A stretch of DNA of 32,429 bases from positions 1 to 32,429 of the forward strand of contig JADFGN010000015.1 in NCBI GenBank assembly GCA_022567695.1. Reading direction: 5' to 3'. The position numbers and the translations under genes were made by a program. The stretch comes from Candidatus Poribacteria bacterium. GTDB lineage: Bacteria; Poribacteria; WGA-4E; PCPOR2b. The notes beneath the pieces are model-generated. The model was given only the letters and a program-made list of their open reading frames with translations, ran no database searches and was not told the origin of the DNA. Below, in pieces: positions 16,259-24,660 of this stretch (positions are counted from its first letter, which is position 1; each line of letters opens with the position of its first letter).

Positions 16259-17068
16259 ATGAGACAGAAGTTGTTAACCCCAATAGGTTTGGTTTTCGTT
16301 GGTTTAATTCTCTCAACGCAGAGCTTTGCTGCCATTGATCCAGATACCGTTGTTGGCATTTGGCTTTTCGAAGGAAATGCCAACGATTCAAGCAAAAATG
16401 GAAATGATGGAGAACTCATGAAGGGTGCGGACTTTGTCAATGAGGCAAAAATCCAGAATCAGTCGTTGAGTCTTGATGGTGATAATGATTATGTTCTTGT
16501 ACCCACTTCTAAGAGCTTGGAGAGTACCGCGGACGAGTTTACCGGTGCCGCATGGATTAAATATAAGAGAAAAGGAGGAGTCGCTCCCGGCGGTTGTTGT
16601 GCCGACGACCAAATGGTGCTTGCCTTCAGTACCGGTTGGCACAACATACTAAATGTCTTCGGTCGTGGCGGGAGAGCCATTCCGGGAGCCGTCGAGGTCG
16701 GCAGTGCCGAACTCGCTCCAAGTTGGCTTTCAGGACCGACCGCCGTTGACGATGACGAATGGCACCACATCGCTTTTACTTACGACGGGAAGACTAAGAT
16801 CATTTACGTTGATGGTGAGGTTGATGTTGAGGCACCCACAGGCGGGAGTTTTGGAGTCTTCGGCATCGATTTATTCATTGGCGGTACTCCCACCGAAAGA
16901 CCCGGAAACGGCCTCATTGACGAGGCAGGAATATTTAATGTTCCTTTGGACCAAAAGGACATTCAATTAATTATGAAGGACGGTTTGGGGAAGGCAACTG
17001 GCCTCGCTCCCGTTTCTCCTAAAGACCGATTAACCACAATGTGGGCAGAGATCAAATCACAACGTTAA
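16259..17068 (+). CDS. Secreted LamG/concanavalin A-like lectin-fold protein
   Basis: This 269-residue exported protein has a signal peptide (MRQKLLTPIGLVFVGLILST, cleavage likely after QSFA). One LamG-type jelly-roll domain follows, from VVGIWLFEGNAND through SLDGDNDYV, WHHIAFTYDGKTKIIYVDGE and GLIDEAGIFNVPL. Such domains bind glycans or mediate adhesion. The protein ends DRLTTMWAEIKSQR; the second LamG protein (24661) ends with a related motif, KLTTTWGEIRNAR, separated from the domain by a short linker. AAGGAG lies upstream of the ATG at 16259. A strong terminator follows at 17089. The ligand is unknown. Confidence 0.85.
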   Translation: MRQKLLTPIGLVFVGLILSTQSFAAIDPDTVVGIWLFEGNANDSSKNGNDGELMKGADFVNEAKIQNQSLSLDGDNDYVLVPTSKSLESTADEFTGAAWIKYKRKGGVAPGGCCADDQMVLAFSTGWHNILNVFGRGGRAIPGAVEVGSAELAPSWLSGPTAVDDDEWHHIAFTYDGKTKIIYVDGEVDVEAPTGGSFGVFGIDLFIGGTPTERPGNGLIDEAGIFNVPLDQKDIQLIMKDGLGKATGLAPVSPKDRLTTMWAEIKSQR

Positions 17069-17088
17069 GAAGAGTCGAAGAGTCTATG

Positions 17089-17126
17089 CCCCAGCGCGTC
17101 AGATTCGTTCCTGCGTTGGGGTTTTT
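17089..17126 (+). terminator. Rho-independent terminator after LamG gene
   Basis: CCCCAGCGC (17089-17097) pairs with GCGTTGGGG (17113-17121), followed by TTTTT. It lies 20 nt after the LamG stop and before the converging PhyH gene. Confidence 0.8.
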
Positions 17127-17144
17127 CTATGCCAGAGTTTCAAT

Positions 17145-17978
17145 TCAACCCCGCGACGGTTCGGACATTTTCTCCCGCGCTTGTCGCGAAAGCTCCGCGA
17201 GATGTCCGTCGTTCGCCCGAACTTGCTCAAGATGCTTCCATCGCTCAGCGTCAGCCGTGCGGACCATCTTTTCGCCATACTTCCGGTCAATCCAGAAACG
17301 TGCTGACCCGCCGATGTACTTTCGCAAGTCTTCCAGACGGTCTTGCGGATAGCGTTGGCAGAGGTTCATCGTAAACATCCGTCGTCGCACACCGCCGCCG
17401 AATGTCGCATGCTTCGTGTTGTGGTTGAACAAGACAAGGTCGCCCGGGGTCGTTTCAAAAGCCACCGCAGGTACATCCCGCCCGTGGATTCCCCAAAGGT
17501 CTTGGCTATGCCGAATATCCTTTTGAAGTACATCGGCATAGCTATCGTCAAAGAGAAGGTGGCTACCCGGAATTACGCGGAGTGCGCCTGTGTCACGGGT
17601 AAGGTGGTCTAGGTAGAACGCGATTTTGATGTGCCTCGGATCGCCTACCTTGTGTCCCCCGTCGGAATGCCAGCCTGTGTCCCCAACGTAGTAGTTTCCA
17701 TCGCTGCCCATGTAGTTAAAGTCATCCCCGAGTAGGGTTGTGGCAATGTCCAGAATACGGGGATCGTCCAGCAGGCTACAAAGGTATTCACTCTGATCGA
17801 TAAACGGAACAATGCAGGAACGCGCCTTTCCTTCATGCGACTTTCCATTATGTCCACCGCCATGTTCTTGCCAAACCTGTTCAAACGCCCGCTCGATTCT
17901 CTCGATGCGGTCTGCCATCAGGCCGGGGAAACTGAGATAGCCAAATGTCGAAAAGAAGTTGATCTGTTGCTCTGTCAT
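17145..17978 (-). CDS. Phytanoyl-CoA dioxygenase (PhyH) family protein
   Basis: This 277-residue Fe(II)/2-oxoglutarate oxygenase has H104 and D106 in TGWHSDGGHKVGD, distal H190 in FNHNTKHATFGGG, and a following Arg run (RRR) that would hold 2-oxoglutarate. The loop between strands (VLQKDIRHSQDLWGIHGRDV) is its own. The substrate is unknown. The ATG at 17978 was chosen because AGGAGG lies nine nt upstream; the longer frame starting at 18020 has no such signal. It converges with the LamG gene across a terminator. No other gene shares its transcript on the upstream side within 220 nt. Confidence 0.92.
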   Translation of the reverse strand: MTEQQINFFSTFGYLSFPGLMADRIERIERAFEQVWQEHGGGHNGKSHEGKARSCIVPFIDQSEYLCSLLDDPRILDIATTLLGDDFNYMGSDGNYYVGDTGWHSDGGHKVGDPRHIKIAFYLDHLTRDTGALRVIPGSHLLFDDSYADVLQKDIRHSQDLWGIHGRDVPAVAFETTPGDLVLFNHNTKHATFGGGVRRRMFTMNLCQRYPQDRLEDLRKYIGGSARFWIDRKYGEKMVRTADAERWKHLEQVRANDGHLAELSRQAREKMSEPSRG

Positions 17979-18198
17979 TTTGAGATTCCTCCTAACGCGG
18001 AGCGTGATGCGTAAAGCCACAAACGGGCAATAAACTTTGGTTCTCCTACTCTCATGCTGCTCTGTTGATACGAAGGTCTACGTTCAGTCCTAAGCAACGC
18101 CTATAATCTTATCATGTTTTCAACATTTGCTCAACGCAAATCCGATTCTTTGTTCGTTAAGGACCAAAATCCTACTTTTCTAAACTACCAATTACGGT

Positions 18199-20037
18199 TC
18201 AAAATGATGTTCCAATATTCACATGAAGTTTGCCCTGCAAAGCAGAACTCCCTTTAGCAAGTCCATAATCCATGCTGATGATTCCACCCTTTGATTCCAA
18301 TCTCATACCGAATCCGTAACCAACCCGTAGCGGCTCAAAAACGGAAGGTTCATTGATCTTCGTTACTGCCCCCAGATCAACGAACACGAAAAGGTGCGAA
18401 GTTCGCCCGGCCAGTAATCGGTATTCGATATTCGCATAGGCGCGGCGGGGCCCGGAAAACCAATCCTCGTCATAGCCACGTAACGTTTTCGCTCCACCCA
18501 GATAAAAGAGTTCTGTCGGTGGGATGTTACCTCCCCACGTGGCGGCACCGTGTACACCGATTGCAATCACCTGTTTTTGCCACGTTGGCAGGTATTGCTG
18601 GAGATCGAGCCATAGCTTGCGAAGTTTGAAATCACCCCGTGAAAATTCAAAGGCCACGCGATCGCGGCGTCCTCGCGTGGGATTCAAGAAAAAATCCCGA
18701 CTGTCGCGTGTGAGGCTAAAAGTCAGTCCGTACTTAACACCATTTTGGGGTTGTCCATCAAAGGCGGGGTTGAGTCGTGATTGAGGCTGTGGGAACTCTG
18801 AACGAGAAAGCGGGTTGGTTGAATCTGTCGGTGGCGAAAAATCGGCGGCGGAGAGATTAATCCATTTATAGCTAACAGCCAGGGCACCTTCAAACAAGCT
18901 GCGAAAACGGGTGCTAACCTTCAGACTTCCTGTCTGTTCCTTCGATTCCATATCTGTAAACTGGTCACGTTGCTTTATCTGAGCATATTCAACGCCGATA
19001 CGGATTGGTTTGCCGAAGCTCCAAGGTTCCTCATAACCAAGCCGTAAAGTTGAAAGCAAGCCAGATTTCCATGAAAAATTTGCCCGTCGTCCTGTACCAA
19101 ACAGATTGTTTTCGCTCGCGTCAATGACGCCAGTGAGGCGTGGCGCGCTATCGGATTCCGAAGTCGGAGGAGAATAGCCAATGATGCCGCTAAATCGACC
19201 CGTTCGTGCTTCTGTCACTCGCGCATGAAAAATGAGTTCGTCAGGGGTTTTCCCTTCTTCCAGCAGGTTTGGGCTAACTTCGTAGAAGTACCCTAGATTC
19301 ACGAGACGATGGAAACTCTGATCGATTTTGCGTTGATCAAAAACCTCACCCCGTTGGATTGGCAACTCACGGAGCACTGTCTCTGTTCTCGTCTTTTTTA
19401 AGCCACTCAACTTCACTTCGGCAATCCGAATCTGATTGCCTTCATGTATTTGCAGGTGAAGATTAATCTTTCCCTCTTCAGGCGAGAGTTGAAAATTGGT
19501 CGGTTCAATTTCGATTCTTGGGTATCCGTGCTCGCTGTATCGGGCTAAAATGCGCTCAATTCCCTGTTCAAAAACGACTTGGCTGAAAGGTAGTCCTTCA
19601 CGTAAACCAAGTTCACGGCGGAGTTCTTGTGTAGGAAATAGCTGATTTCCACTGATAACAATTTTGCCCGTGCGAATCCGTTGCCCTTCGTCAATGCGGA
19701 TTCGAATATGAACCTGATCGCTTGCGACAGGAACGATCTCGGGGTTAAGTGACGCAAAGACAAATCCTTTTCTGCCATATTCAGCCGTAATTCTGTCCAA
19801 TCCCTCCATGACCTCGGCACGACGATACGGTTGACCGGCTTCAGTCCCGAAGATTCTTAGCAACGCTTTCTGGTCTAGGTGTTCGTTACCCTCGAACGTG
19901 ATCTGACGAATCAGATGCTTCGACTGTGCATCGATTATCTCATCACCCATGGCAATAGTGGCCAGAAGGAGAGGAAAAAAAATCAGACCTGAAGCGTGAA
20001 GTACAAAACAAGAACCGTACCTTTTCCTTCCTCCCAT
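18199..20037 (-). CDS. Omp85/BamA-TamA family outer membrane protein
   Basis: This 612-residue protein has a signal peptide (VLHASGLIFFPLLLATIAMG) and three POTRA-like repeats. These begin near IRQITFEGNEHLDQKALL, IRTGKIVISGNQLFPTQEL and IRIAEVKLSGLKKTRTETV. A C-terminal beta barrel follows. The barrel carries the family marks: FFLNPTRGRRDRV, the loop-6 motif LRGYDED (an RGY version of the VRGF signature), and an end HVNIGTSF with terminal Phe. Such proteins insert outer membrane proteins or export partners. With three rather than five POTRA repeats it is closer to TamA than canonical BamA. The ATG at 20037 has a purine-rich AAGGGG upstream; 20061 is an alternative. It closely follows the CDP-alcohol phosphatidyltransferase gene. 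Confidence 0.92.
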   Translation of the reverse strand: MGGRKRYGSCFVLHASGLIFFPLLLATIAMGDEIIDAQSKHLIRQITFEGNEHLDQKALLRIFGTEAGQPYRRAEVMEGLDRITAEYGRKGFVFASLNPEIVPVASDQVHIRIRIDEGQRIRTGKIVISGNQLFPTQELRRELGLREGLPFSQVVFEQGIERILARYSEHGYPRIEIEPTNFQLSPEEGKINLHLQIHEGNQIRIAEVKLSGLKKTRTETVLRELPIQRGEVFDQRKIDQSFHRLVNLGYFYEVSPNLLEEGKTPDELIFHARVTEARTGRFSGIIGYSPPTSESDSAPRLTGVIDASENNLFGTGRRANFSWKSGLLSTLRLGYEEPWSFGKPIRIGVEYAQIKQRDQFTDMESKEQTGSLKVSTRFRSLFEGALAVSYKWINLSAADFSPPTDSTNPLSRSEFPQPQSRLNPAFDGQPQNGVKYGLTFSLTRDSRDFFLNPTRGRRDRVAFEFSRGDFKLRKLWLDLQQYLPTWQKQVIAIGVHGAATWGGNIPPTELFYLGGAKTLRGYDEDWFSGPRRAYANIEYRLLAGRTSHLFVFVDLGAVTKINEPSVFEPLRVGYGFGMRLESKGGIISMDYGLAKGSSALQGKLHVNIGTSF

Positions 20038-20069
20038 GTTCCCCTTCCTTCCCTCAAGCATGTGAAATT

Positions 20070-20684
20070 TTACCCTTTCACATACTCCCAACCATCGACC
20101 AGGACAGGAATCCCACGCACAATGCACATTGAAACGGTGAGAGTGGCAATGACCATTCCGGCGACCTCGAAACTCGCGATGAATTCAGGCAGGATATTGT
20201 AAGCTGCCGCAGCACTTTTGAGGGCAATCACGCCACCGAGGTAGAGAAATGCAACTGTTTTGAATATTCCGTAAATATTCCGACTTGCGCGTGAGCTAGT
20301 AAGCATACGGGTCCAAGGCGATTGCATCATTGTTTTTTCGCCAAATGCGGATTTGCCTTGCGCGAAGGCTGCGCTGCGTATCCCGTCCGTGACAAACCCT
20401 CGTGCAAGGACGATCATTGGGAGCCAGAAGGGGATTAAGCCAACAACGGCAAAATAGATCCAGTAGATGTTTTCGACAACCCGATCACCGACGATATCAA
20501 ACAAGGCTCCGAAATCCGAAGTTTCCTTCCGCTTGCGCGCAACGTAGCCGTCAACTGCATCGAGAGCAAGAATAAAACCTGTCATCGCAATCATCAAAAT
20601 ATCAAGGTAAAAATCCTGTCCCAAAAGCGCAATAACGACAAAAACCAGAATGACTCTGGCGAGGGTAATTAAATTCGCAACCAT
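20070..20684 (-). CDS. CDP-alcohol phosphatidyltransferase
   Basis: The 204-residue integral membrane protein contains the full family signature D-x2-DG-x2-AR-x8-G-x3-D-x3-D, from D42 in LDAVDGYVARKRK to D67 in LFDIVGD. The four Asp residues bind metal and catalyse transfer of a phosphatidyl or related group from CDP-alcohol to an acceptor. About five hydrophobic segments are visible. It could be phosphatidylglycerophosphate synthase or another member; the acceptor cannot be told from the motif. AAGGAGG precedes the ATG. The Omp85 gene follows within about 30 nt on the same strand, so both are probably envelope genes on one transcript. Confidence 0.93.
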   Translation of the reverse strand: MVANLITLARVILVFVVIALLGQDFYLDILMIAMTGFILALDAVDGYVARKRKETSDFGALFDIVGDRVVENIYWIYFAVVGLIPFWLPMIVLARGFVTDGIRSAAFAQGKSAFGEKTMMQSPWTRMLTSSRASRNIYGIFKTVAFLYLGGVIALKSAAAAYNILPEFIASFEVAGMVIATLTVSMCIVRGIPVLVDGWEYVKG

Positions 20685-20783
20685 TTTTTGCCTCCTTGTA
20701 TGATATGTATCGTCTCTGCGTGTTGCTGTAGGGTTTAAGGTCCAAGGTTTCTAGGGACACAACCCAAAGCAAAGGAGAAACTC

Positions 20784-21188
20784 ATGTGTGCAAAAAAAGG
20801 TTTTCACACCATAGCGGCGTGGGAAAAAGCCGACGATTTAGCGGTCAAAGTCTACGAAGTGACCGATTTAAAAAAGGGTTACTTTCCCCAGCATCAGTTG
20901 TATAGCCTCACCCAGCAATTCCAGAAGGCAGCCGTTTCTGTGGCAGCCAATATCGCCGAAGGCAGTGGGAGAGAAAGTATAAGAGCGTACATCTACTTCC
21001 TTTCAATTGCCAGAGGTTCGTTGACCGAGGTGGAGTATTATATCCATCTAGCACATCGCAAAAAGTATCTGCCAGCCGAAGTTCATCAGCAGTTAGACGA
21101 TATGCAATCTCAGGCGGCGAAAACCTTGTGGGGATTCTATCGATTTAAGCAACAGCAGGCGGCTTCTCAGAAACAGGAGAGTCGATAA
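20784..21188 (+). CDS. Four-helix-bundle protein (S23/IVP-like)
   Basis: This 134-residue protein matches the four-helix-bundle family first seen as an intervening-sequence protein in 23S rRNA genes. It has the features IAAWEKADDLAVKVYEVT, then FQKAAVSVAANIAEGSGR and the central YIYFLSIARGSLTEVEYYI. Many genomes hold stand-alone copies of unknown function, as here. No rRNA is nearby. AAGGAG precedes the ATG. It lies directly upstream of the decayed IS110 element, which may have inserted just behind it. Confidence 0.92.
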   Translation: MCAKKGFHTIAAWEKADDLAVKVYEVTDLKKGYFPQHQLYSLTQQFQKAAVSVAANIAEGSGRESIRAYIYFLSIARGSLTEVEYYIHLAHRKKYLPAEVHQQLDDMQSQAAKTLWGFYRFKQQQAASQKQESR

Positions 21189-21202
21189 AAGTGGCTTATT
21201 GT

Positions 21203-22720
21203 GGATTGTCCCGGTACTCTTTTTCTTGGGAAACTCTTCTCCTCCTTGCAGTTTAGACGGCTCAATTGAGTCTGTTTCCCTTTGTCCGTTTTTTTGAGTT
21301 CTAACACGCAACTTGAGTGCTTTTCGCTCTTATTGCTCGCAAGGCTGTTCCATAAAACGGAATAAAAGGGACAATCCCATTATTCTTCGGAGACCAAAAT
21401 GACTCTGCCAAATCGACTTTATGCGGGTATTGATGTGGGTAGCCAAAAAAACGCGCTTTGCTGTCTGCTAACGGATGGACAACGACTTAATAAACCGAAT
21501 ATCTACCCCAATACGTTGCCTTAAGCTGAGGCGATTGAAGCACATTGACTCCATCTTTGTTCTGTGCATCAAATCGATGAACTGTTTATTGGAACGGAAG
21601 CCACTTCATTTTATGACTTTCATCTCCTTGAGTATTTGGCAACTTGTCATCCACTCAAACCGTTCGGACCCAAAACCTATCGGATTAACCCCAAGTTGAT
21701 TAAACGCTTTAAGAAGAGTGATAATACCGATGAAAGTGCGGCTTTCTTCATTGCCGACTTCTTGAGGTTTGGCAGGCTTCCTCATCCGTTTGAAGCGCAC
21801 GCCAATTATCTCCCACTTCAGAGGTGCGTGAGGTTCTTCCTCCCACCCGCAGGGTTAACGAGATTTCGTGCCCATCTGACCCAGCAGATTGCGGCTGAGA
21901 AGAACTATTTCCTCTCTCATCTTTTTCTCAAGTTTTCTGCATTTACGAAAATAAAACCGTTTGCCGACACATTTGGTGCAACTTCTCAAGCCGTGATTTC
22001 CGAATTCTTCAGTGTTGATGAAATCGCCAACACCGATATCGAGACATGGGTTGAATTCATCTGCTCAAAGGGGAAAAATCGCTTCGGCGACCCAAAGGCT
22101 ATCGTTGAAAAAATCAAGACGGTTGCTAAAGAATCGTATCGCATTCGACCTGCCTTGGCCAAAAGTGTTTCAATTGTCTTGGCTACCAGTTGGCAAAACA
22201 TCCGCGTTTTGACTCGGTCGGTCAAAGCAATCGATAAAGCCATTGAGAATGCATTTGCCGCATTTCCCAACACGTTGCAATCGGTGCCGGGAATTGGTCC
22301 TGTTTACGCAGCTGGCATTTTTGCCGAGATTGGCGATATTCATCGATTTGCTTCTGATGCTCAAATCGCCAAATTCGCCGGACTCGTTTGGCATAGAAAT
22401 CAATCGGGAGAATTTGAAGCGGAGCAGAGACGATTGGCAAAGTCAGCGAACATGCATCTGCGATATTATCTCGTTGAAGCTGCTAACTGTTGTCGGATTC
22501 ATAATGACCAATACCGTGCTTACTACCCAAAAAAGTATAAGGAGGTGACCAAACATCAGCATAAGCGAGCCTGGGTACTCACCGCCCGAAAGCGGGTTCG
22601 TCTCGTTTATGCACTTCTTACCAAGAACCCACTTTATCAACCTGGATAAATTCGGCGTTGATAAAATTGTCTTATCCCCGGTGCAAACCTTCGTTTTGCA
22701 CTCGATAGGGGGAGTCTGTT
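21203..22720 (+). mobile_element. IS110-family insertion sequence, decayed; ends approximate
   Basis: A complete-length but interrupted IS110-type transposase (21399-22649) defines the element. The exact ends are not resolved: IS110-group elements lack long terminal inverted repeats and I see no convincing target duplication. The 210 nt before the transposase are non-coding and contain an inverted pair, GGATTGTCCC (21203-21212) and GGGACAATCC (21368-21377), plus short hairpins. In IS110-group elements the non-coding region next to the transposase encodes the bridge RNA, so this is where one would be expected. Confidence 0.65.
21399..22649 (+). pseudogene. IS110-family DEDD transposase with two in-frame stops
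   Basis: Read in one frame from ATG 21399, the 417 codons encode a full IS110 transposase. The N-terminal RuvC-like domain has D12 in GIDVGSQK, E67 in FIGTEATSF, and D108/D111 in KKSDNTDESAAFF. The C-terminal domain has the helix-hairpin-helix SVPGIGPVYAAGIFAEIGD and the downstream FAGLVWHRNQSGEF with the conserved Ser region. Codon 42 is TAA (21522-21524) and codon 50 is TGA (21546-21548), both between the first Asp and the Glu. Both could have arisen by single C-to-T changes. Translation could restart at a GTG at 21564, but without D12. The element is therefore probably inactive. Confidence 0.88.
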
Positions 22721-23200
22721 TCAATTCCTAGAACCTTGTACCTCGTTCCTCGATTGTCGGTTTTCTCTTGACATTTCACCGCAACACTAAGTTTAGTGAT
22801 GTAGCTCGGGTTCAATCTTCACAGATTAAGGCAATTTGTATACCAGGACGTAATTGTCGCAAACACCTACAATATAGCGATCCAGTGGCCTCAGACCTTG
22901 AAGGGCTAACGCAGTTTTTGCATTCCTCCGCATAAATTGCGCGAAATGGTGCAAAGCATGGTTTCGGAATCGAGAAGAAACTTCGCGTGAAAATGAAAAA
23001 CAGAATACCAAGAACAACGCGAGTGATTTCGTTAAAGACCAAGGCAATATTACAATGGCATATATTTTGCGCTAAAGTTTTCCAAAGATTTAATGATACT
23101 CTGTAGTCGATAAAGGTAAACCACTCGAAAGGGTGGGACACAAAGCGACAGATCCTCGTATAATCAGGATGGCTGCGCTCCCGAAACATGGAGGTTAATC
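22650..23200. other. Intergenic region after IS110; possible gene remnant
   Basis: This 550-nt stretch shows no convincing gene. On the minus strand, a frame ending at 22826 reads LDRYIVGVCDNYVLVYKLP just before a stop and looks protein-like, but the upstream part of that frame does not. It could be the tail of a decayed gene. The first 70 nt probably belong to the right end of the IS110 element. No RNA gene was seen. Confidence 0.35.
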
Positions 23201-23890
23201 ATGCTTAAAAACCCTTCCCACCAAATACGGCTCTATGCACATCAACAGCCCTTCGGCTGTGTGACATATTGTCTCACCAAATTGCTAGGTAACAATAGCG
23301 GCAACACCGCTACATCTGCGGTCGTATTGATCTTGATTTTTACCCTCTTGGTCAGTGTGGCTACCAGCATAATCTTTGAACCTCGCGATACCTACCAACA
23401 ACTGCGTTGGGCGAAACCAGTTTCTTTGATAAAGAACAGTATTATGAATGCGAAGAATCGTACCGTTCACTTTTGGAAGGGATTCAGAAGTGAGCCCATA
23501 CGACACACTATTGGCAAGAGAGGCAATTACCCAGAAACAGGCATGACTTCTGACATGCAGAATCATGCGATGACAGCCACGCAACCGACTGTTAAAATGC
23601 TCTCTCAAAATCTAAAAAGAGGAAGCTATTTAGACAGTTTTTTAGTAGCTATTCTCATATTTTTCGGTGTTGTTGTCGTTCTTTCCCTCGGATTTTTAGC
23701 TTGGGCATATAAGAACTACTCTTTTGCTCTTCTGGGCATATTACTGAGTGGAAGTGTTGTCGTCAGTGGATTGTGGATGCTCTTAGGCCTTGGAGGAATT
23801 ACGGGCGCAGGGGGCATTTTTCTCATTCTAATTGGGGTTTTGATAGCCGCAAAAAGTATCGGCTTACTTTCAACTCTTGTGAGAATTTAA
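23201..23890 (+). CDS. Multi-pass membrane protein of unknown function
   Basis: I do not recognise this 229-residue protein. It has an N-terminal soluble stretch with two Cys (FGCVTYC). A hydrophobic segment follows at about 40-58 (VVLILIFTLLVSVA). A polar middle of about 85 residues comes next, then two to three hydrophobic segments from about 147 to the end (FLVAILIFFGVVVVLSLGFL, ALLGILLSGSVVVSGLWMLL, GGIFLILIGVLIAA). GGAGG precedes the ATG. The C-terminal half looks like a compact membrane domain; the N-terminal half has weaker protein character, so a start nearer 23530 (MTSDMQNHAM) is possible. No neighbours share its strand within reach. Confidence 0.55.
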   Translation: MLKNPSHQIRLYAHQQPFGCVTYCLTKLLGNNSGNTATSAVVLILIFTLLVSVATSIIFEPRDTYQQLRWAKPVSLIKNSIMNAKNRTVHFWKGFRSEPIRHTIGKRGNYPETGMTSDMQNHAMTATQPTVKMLSQNLKRGSYLDSFLVAILIFFGVVVVLSLGFLAWAYKNYSFALLGILLSGSVVVSGLWMLLGLGGITGAGGIFLILIGVLIAAKSIGLLSTLVRI

Positions 23891-24058
23891 TGAGATGGCA
23901 AGGGTTTGGCGAAAATCCATCTTGATAAACCCGTTTTTCGAGATGGGAAATCAACATATGACTAAGTTTAGCAACAGAATTTCTTGTGGTGTCGAAAAGT
24001 GGCTTAGACGCATGGTATATTAAATGCCGTAATCAGCACTACAAGCTGTGCTTCGCAT

Positions 24059-24125
24059 GGTCATTCTAAAAGACGCGAGGCGAGGAATCTCAGTGCAAGA
24101 GATTCTTCCCTCGCTCAGGATGACC
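24059..24125. repeat. Imperfect palindromic repeat upstream of rnpB
   Basis: GGTCATTCT and GCGAGG...GAATCTC on the left match CAGGATGACC and GAGATTC...CCTCGC on the right, forming a hairpin of roughly 67 nt. It resembles extragenic palindromes common in environmental genomes whose arm reads like GAGATTCTTC...CTCAGGATGACC. It ends about 44 nt before the rnpB promoter. No other copy was found in the window. Confidence 0.6.
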
Positions 24126-24168
24126 TTTACCTTCCTAAAGCTCGCCTTGTGCTCTTAAAAACTGGTAA

Positions 24169-24197
24169 TTGACGCACGTAGCAGGATGTGGTATTAT
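24169..24197 (+). promoter_or_regulatory. Sigma70-type promoter of rnpB
   Basis: TTGACG (24169-24174) and TATTAT (24192-24197) are separated by 17 nt. The -10 box lies 7 nt before the predicted 5' end of the RNase P RNA. Position and match make this a strong prediction. Confidence 0.8.
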
Positions 24198-24204
24198 ATT
24201 CCTA

Positions 24205-24575
24205 GCTTGAGTTGGGTAGGTGATCGCGTCCCAAGAAGTTGGGATGAGGAAAGTCCGGACTCCGTAGGGCAGGATGCTGGGTAACTCCCAGGAGCGGTGA
24301 CGCTATGGAAAGTGCAACAGAAAGCAAACTACAACGCTTCGGCGTTGTACAGGTGAAACGGTGCGGTAAAAGCGCACCAGTCTCGGCGGTGACGCCGGGA
24401 GCTTGGTAAACCCCGTCTGGAGCAAGGCCAAATAGGAGGACGTAAAGGTGGCCCGCCAAGTCCTCGGGTAAGGCTGCTTGAGGTTGATGGTAACATCAAT
24501 CCTAGATGAATGATCATCGCCCCGATGCGCGAAAGCAATTCGGGGAACAGGATGCGGCTTATTCCCAACTCAAGC
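24205..24575 (+). ncRNA. rnpB: RNase P RNA, bacterial type A
   Basis: This is the catalytic RNA that trims the 5' leader of pre-tRNAs. Its universal blocks are present in order: GAGGAAAGTCCGGAC at 24246, ACAGAAAGCAAAC about 80 nt on, AGATGAATGATCATC at 24504, and GAACAGGATGCGGCTTA at 24544. The ends pair as helix P1: GCTTGAGTTGGG at 24205-24216 with CCCAACTCAAGC at 24564-24575. A T-run follows at 24578-24583. A sigma70 promoter lies 7 nt upstream of the 5' end. Length and layout fit the ancestral type A structure. Confidence 0.95.
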
Positions 24576-24660
24576 GCTTTTTTCTTTACATGAATTGAAT
24601 ATGTGACATTAATGAGTCACACCGTCAAAACTGCAAAAGTTAAAAATGGAGGAATTAAAA

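Noticed and set aside
20784-21188. Four-helix-bundle gene as evidence of a nearby 23S rRNA intervening sequence
   Set aside because: No rRNA sequence is present around it; stand-alone copies of this family are common.
21522-21548. In-frame TAA and TGA of the IS110 transposase as possible recoding, by analogy with the selenoprotein
   Set aside because: One stop is TAA, neither lies at a conserved Cys, and no SECIS-like hairpin was seen after the TGA; simple mutational decay explains both.
22812-23189. Reverse-strand ORFs downstream of the IS110 element
   Set aside because: The two overlapping frames give incoherent sequences apart from a short protein-like end; at best a decayed remnant, so not called as a gene.
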